NCBI GenBank assembly: GCA_963704535.1
Contig: OY969916.1
Coordinates: forward strand, 3,038,001-3,102,000
Direction: 5' to 3'
DNA length: 64,000 nucleotides
From: G963704535 sp963704535
GTDB lineage: Bacteria; Chloroflexota; Chloroflexia; Chloroflexales; Roseiflexaceae
Part shown: positions 61,001 to 64,000 of the stretch, piece after piece
Layout: each line of letters starts with the position of its first letter
Position numbering within the stretch: position 1 is the first letter of the stretch
Notes under the pieces: model-generated
What the model was told of the DNA's origin: nothing
Databases searched by the model: none
What the model saw: only the letters and a program-made list of their open reading frames with translations
Made by a program: the position numbers and the translations under genes

Positions 61001-64000
61001 CCGGGCCGGCGCCGGCGGAGCGTACTCCTCCAGGATGACATGCGCGTTTGTCCCACCCAGGCCAAGCGAGTTCACACTGGCGCGCAGCGGGTGATCGTGA
61101 CGCTCCCAGTCAGCAGCCTCAGTATTGACGAAAAATGGACCATCGATAAAGTTGATCTTCGGGTTAGGAACCCGAAAGTTGAGCGTTGGCGGTATCTGCT
61201 TGTGTTTCAGCGCCAACACTGTCTTGATCAAGCCGGCGACCCCGGCGGCACAATCCAGGTGGCCGATATTGGTTTTGACCGATCCTACGGCACAGTAGCT
61301 TTTCTCCCCGGTCGCGAACGCAAGCTCAAGCGCCTGGAGTTCGAGCGGGTCGCCAAGGGCGGTACCAGGGCCATGGGTCTCGATATATTCGATCGTCTCG
61401 GGCGCGATCTCAGCCTTCGCCAATGCGGCGCGCACTGCTTTGGCCTGCTCTTCGACGCTGATTCCGGTATAGCCAATCTTGCGGTTGCCGTCATTGGTGA
61501 TTGCCGTGCCCTTAATCACCGCGTAGATATTGTCACCGTCGGCGATTGCCCGGTTCAGCCGCTTCAAGGCCACGGCCCCGGCGCCCATACCGCCGACAAA
61601 GCCCCGCGCGTCTTTGTCAAATGCGCGGCAGTGCCCGTCCGGCGAGAAGACCATCCCCTCCTCGTACACATAGCCATATTCCATAAAGTGCGCGACCGCC
61701 GACACACCGCCCGCCAGCGCAATATCGCACGTGCCCTGCTGGAGCGCCTGGCAGGCCATATGGACCGCGACCAGCGAGGTTGAACAGGCGGTATAGATGT
61801 TCATCACCGGGCCGGACAGATCGAGCCGGTACGCGATCTGTGACGCCAGATGATCTTTGTTCGCCAGCTTTTCAGCGGCGAAAGAGCCGAGCGCCTGGGC
61901 ATAGCTCGATTGCAACGCGCCTGCTTCCCAGAGCACGTTCGGCGATGCCCCGGCGAACAGCCCGATCGTATGATTGCGTGATTGGCCGGCGTACCCGGCA
62001 TCTTCCAGTGTCTCCCAGACGCACTCCAGGAAGATCCGCAGTTGCGGGTCAAGCAGTTGCGCTTCGGCGGGCGAGTACCCAAAGAACGGCGCATCAAACA
62101 GCTTCATCCCGTCGAGCCGGCCAACAGCACCGACATAGTTAGGATGTTGGAGCAGGTCCGGCGCAACACCGGCTGCCCGCAGTTCGTCGGGGGTAAAGAA
62201 GTGAATCGCCTCCACACCGGCAACCAGGTTCTCCCAGAAGCGGGCAACGTTTTCGGCGCCAGGGAAGCGCCCAGCCATGCCGATAACCGCGATCTCGTGT
62301 GTGCGCGGATGCTCCGGCCCATCGCCGCCGGGCGCCACCGGTGGTGCCGGGCTGGCCGGCATATGGGCGTTGCTGCCGAGATAAGCGGCCAGCGCGGCGA
62401 CGGTTGGGTACTGGAACAGCGTTGTGATCGTCAACCGCTCGGGAAAACGCGAGTGCAGCTTGCCATACACCCGGATCAGATTGATCGAATTGCCGCCGAC
62501 ATCGAAATAATTATCGTGGACGCTGATCTGCTCGACTCCAAGCACCTCGCGCCAGGTTGCGAGAATCAGCCGCTCGACATCGTCGGAAGGGCTTATCAGC
62601 GGCGCTTGCGCGGGCCGAACCGGCTGAGTATCGAGCAGCGCCAGCGCCGCCACATCAACCTTGCCGTTTGGCCTGGTCGGAAACGCGCCAAGCGAGGTAA
62701 AGAAGGACGGAACCATATACTCCGGCAACCGCTCGGCCAGCCGGGCGCGAACCCACGCAGGCTCGATCGGTCGATCGGTTCGGAGGTAGGCGTGAAGTTG
62801 TGGGTCATGATCAGCATGCTGTTTAACAAGGACTAGCGCATCCTTGACGCCCTCGATCGCGCGCAACGCGGCTTCGATCTCTCCAAGCTCGACCCGGAAG
62901 CCGCGCAGCTTGACTTGCTGATCCAGACGCCCCATATAGATGATCTGCCCGTCGGGAAGCCAGTAGCCCTGGTCGCCGGTCCGATAGAGTTTGTTGTCCG
63001 TTGTCCGTTGTCCGTTGTCAGTGGTTGGTTGCAACTGACAACGGACAATGGACAACGGACTCGGAACGAAGCGCTCGGCAGTCAGCGCCGGCTGGTTCAG
63101 GTAGCCGCGGGCCAGCCCAATTCCGCCAATATAGAGTTGGCCCGGCACGCCTACAGGCTGGAGCTGGCCGTGAGGGCCGAGAATCGCGAGCCGCGTATTA
63201 TCGATCGGCTTGCCGATCGGGATGGAGGGCAAGTTGCCATCGGCCGCGGCACAGGTATAGTACGACACATCAATCGTCGCCTCGGTCGGCCCATACAGAT
63301 TGATCAACCGCGCGCCGGTGTGGGCGATATGCGCGTAACAGCGCTCGACCAGGTCGGGCGTCAGCGCCTCGCCGCTGGTCACGATATACCGGAGGCTCGC
63401 CAGCCGATCGACCGCGCGCTGGCGCTCCAGGTATTGCAGGAATACGTTCAGCATCGACGGCACGAAATGAAGCGTGGTGATCCGCGTATCGGCGATCGTA
63501 TCCAGCAACCGCTGCGGGTTCTTCTCGGCGCCGTTGTCTAGCAGGCAGAGCGTGGCGCCGCGCATGCTCCACCAGAGTAGCTCCCACACCGACACATCAA
63601 AGGTATAGGTAGTCTTTTGCAACACCCGGTCGCCCGGTCCGATCGGCGAGTTCTTTTGCATCCAGAGCAGGCGATTAACCAGCGACCCGTGTTCGATCAT
63701 CACACCTTTGGGGTTGCCGGTGGTGCCGGAAGTGTAGATAACATAGCACAGGTCTTCCGGGCCGTGCGCCCGCGCCGGGTCGGCGACCGGCTGCCCCGAG
63801 AGTTCGAGTGCGCTCAGGTTGACGACCGCTACTGCCGGCCCTAGAGGCGGTGCATATGGATCATGCAGTATCACGACGCCCACATTGGCGTCCTGGAGCA
63901 GATAGCTGACCCGGCTGGGGGGAAAAGCCGGATCGATCGGCAGATAGGCCGCCCCGGCCTTGAGAACAGCAAAGATACCGATCAGCATCTCAAACGAGCG
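58004..64000 (-). CDS. M1: hybrid NRPS-PKS, A(Ser)-PCP-KS-AT(inactive)-KR-ACP, N-terminus outside window
   Basis: The frame is open to the right edge (RSFEMLIGIFAVLKAG is an internal adenylation motif), so the start, and probably a C domain, lie beyond 64 kb. Numbered from base 64000: the A domain has pocket residues D-V-W-H-V-S-L-I-D-K, close to the serine code DVWHLSLIDK; PCP Ser505; KS Cys739 (TACSTSL), ETHGPGT, KTNIGH; AT with GLGMG (Gly1182 in place of the catalytic Ser) and about 90 residues including the HAFH region missing; KR with GGLGGIG and Tyr1782; ACP Ser1929 (LGATSL). It should activate serine and extend it with one ketide, but the extender unit must be loaded by another AT. A heptamer palindrome is translated between ERFVPSP and YRTGD. 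Confidence 0.94.
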   Translation of the reverse strand, partial: RSFEMLIGIFAVLKAGAAYLPIDPAFPPSRVSYLLQDANVGVVILHDPYAPPLGPAVAVVNLSALELSGQPVADPARAHGPEDLCYVIYTSGTTGNPKGVMIEHGSLVNRLLWMQKNSPIGPGDRVLQKTTYTFDVSVWELLWWSMRGATLCLLDNGAEKNPQRLLDTIADTRITTLHFVPSMLNVFLQYLERQRAVDRLASLRYIVTSGEALTPDLVERCYAHIAHTGARLINLYGPTEATIDVSYYTCAAADGNLPSIPIGKPIDNTRLAILGPHGQLQPVGVPGQLYIGGIGLARGYLNQPALTAERFVPSPLSIVRCQLQPTTDNGQRTTDNKLYRTGDQGYWLPDGQIIYMGRLDQQVKLRGFRVELGEIEAALRAIEGVKDALVLVKQHADHDPQLHAYLRTDRPIEPAWVRARLAERLPEYMVPSFFTSLGAFPTRPNGKVDVAALALLDTQPVRPAQAPLISPSDDVERLILATWREVLGVEQISVHDNYFDVGGNSINLIRVYGKLHSRFPERLTITTLFQYPTVAALAAYLGSNAHMPASPAPPVAPGGDGPEHPRTHEIAVIGMAGRFPGAENVARFWENLVAGVEAIHFFTPDELRAAGVAPDLLQHPNYVGAVGRLDGMKLFDAPFFGYSPAEAQLLDPQLRIFLECVWETLEDAGYAGQSRNHTIGLFAGASPNVLWEAGALQSSYAQALGSFAAEKLANKDHLASQIAYRLDLSGPVMNIYTACSTSLVAVHMACQALQQGTCDIALAGGVSAVAHFMEYGYVYEEGMVFSPDGHCRAFDKDARGFVGGMGAGAVALKRLNRAIADGDNIYAVIKGTAITNDGNRKIGYTGISVEEQAKAVRAALAKAEIAPETIEYIETHGPGTALGDPLELQALELAFATGEKSYCAVGSVKTNIGHLDCAAGVAGLIKTVLALKHKQIPPTLNFRVPNPKINFIDGPFFVNTEAADWERHDHPLRASVNSLGLGGTNAHVILEEYAPPAPARSGQASHLLLVSAKTEAALGRQYARLHAFLTQRPDVDIGDLAYTLRVGREALAYRKAFICATSEQTRAELAQAMAQDIPAGSSAIDSPRLVYVFEPGGRAGTPAKLAAYGQQPMVRQEIERCFELIDELARIDPRGVPLDGPDWQSRVEALELAGIVSLVYQYAVARWLLTLGVVPAAYVGLGMGEFFCACLAGVLPIEDALALALRQSPAAIRAGARLEALTPGEPALPFYSNREQSWITCQAAMDRAYWLSPLLQETAPADTIAALFPPAEATGVVLVGPRPLDIRGIASVGLAAPEGRSTDDQGAVWLSLLGRLWERGVPLDLGKISEGEAAYRRISLPTYPFEHQEYWTSAPSFLQPARPDTPSPRITKQPDIADWFYVPGWDYTPLQGPPIADGGPWLIFATGAPFTSALIDLVRGRGVATIVVQPGTSSARLTETTYTIRPADAPAYVWLLDEIERAHGLPANILHAWSIGEQQSHEGQPLDLGYLSVILLAQALNTRSAAGQTQLNVLTPAGWLVADGEEVQPGYAMLSAACMVISQEIPWLRSRHIDIFLPPSAGWREQRLARRIYDEICTEVADRSIAYRGQGRWARAYKQVKLASPTVDRLRPQGVYLIVGGLGGIGLELSQFLARQVQARLVLVGRTPMPPRDEWRAWLERDDVAVPVKHKISRLLEVEQLGGEVCLMPADATSEAQMRAVVEQIQTRYGRLDGVVYAAAEKGPSLFQAIGDLTIDECRQQWRPKLEGPIALEKALGDRELDFCVMMSSTSSVLGGLGFAAYAAANVFMDAFTLQHNQRLPAQWQVVNWETWDVPTNQKLFGFEAEIQEFAMRPDEGIEAFRRIVAHPAYEQVVVSSGQLDRRLDQWVHLRFDAEERPQPRSDPRPRLSSAFLAPAGDLEELITQVWREFFGIDAIGVNDNLFELGATSLSVIQLSHNLRQKLNRNIPIVKLFTYPTISTLAAHLASAEPLADAGRDRSEQIDMGRNSARMRLALRKK
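62991..63060 (-). repeat. GTTGTCC heptamer palindrome translated inside the A domain of M1
   Basis: On the plus strand, GTTGTCCGTTGTCCGTTGTC-type units run into GCAACTGACAACGGACAA-type complementary units. It is in frame at the same A-domain loop as in M2 and M4. Confidence 0.88.

Overview
The window is entirely secondary-metabolite DNA: two convergent blocks of modular polyketide synthase (PKS) and non-ribosomal peptide synthetase (NRPS) genes that meet near 33.2 kb. There are no housekeeping genes, tRNAs, rRNAs, CRISPR arrays or transposases. Coding DNA is GC-rich (about two thirds G+C in lines I counted), except for one strongly AT-rich tract at 33.2-34.6 kb. The G+C, the huge synthases and the abundance of small palindromic repeats between and inside genes recall filamentous Chloroflexota. 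That assignment rests on memory of repeat style, not on a marker gene, and a cyanobacterial, myxobacterial or other high-GC host is not excluded.

Plus strand, 1-32.7 kb. P1 (1-4299, 5' end outside the window) and P2 (4296-10889) are fully reducing modules (KS-AT-DH-ER-KR-ACP) that share long near-identical blocks. P3 (10882-15738) is KS-AT-KR-ACP. P4 (15849-29730, split by a one-base frameshift at about 19419) holds three KS-AT-KR-ACP modules; the first has a dead AT, and the second and third are near copies. P5 (29967-32708) is a KS-AT stub with dead catalytic residues in both domains. It is followed by a 5'-truncated 3-hydroxyacyl-CoA dehydrogenase remnant.

Minus strand, 64-33.2 kb, read right to left. 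M1: A(Ser)-PCP-KS-AT(dead)-KR-ACP, running off the right edge. M2: KS-AT-KR-PCP-C-A(Val)-PCP. M3: KS-AT-KR-PCP-C, split by a one-base frameshift at about 46836. Then come a PLP-dependent amino-acid decarboxylase, a free carrier protein, M4: A(Gly)-PCP-AT, and M5: KS-DH-KR-ACP with a C-terminal BtrH-like acyltransferase domain. Specificities were read by eye from A-domain pocket residues.

Proposed logic (inference). The plus-strand line builds a reduced, hydroxylated polyketide. The minus-strand line adds Ser, Val and Gly, each extended by a ketide, giving statine-like units and a final 4-aminobutenoyl-type unit. The C domain ending M3 would work with the A-PCP of M4. The free-standing-type AT in M4 could supply malonyl units to the AT-less M5 and to modules whose own AT has lost its serine. 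No thioesterase is present, so the BtrH-like domain is the best candidate for release by acyl transfer to an amine.

The most unusual signals are: (1) short-period palindromic repeats inserted in frame, in several unrelated families, always at the same loop of AT domains and the same loop of A domains; (2) three cis-AT domains with the same Ser-to-Gly loss beside an AT-carrying A-PCP protein; (3) a PKS-BtrH fusion with abrupt low-GC composition; (4) hairpin elements sitting on stop codons throughout both operons.
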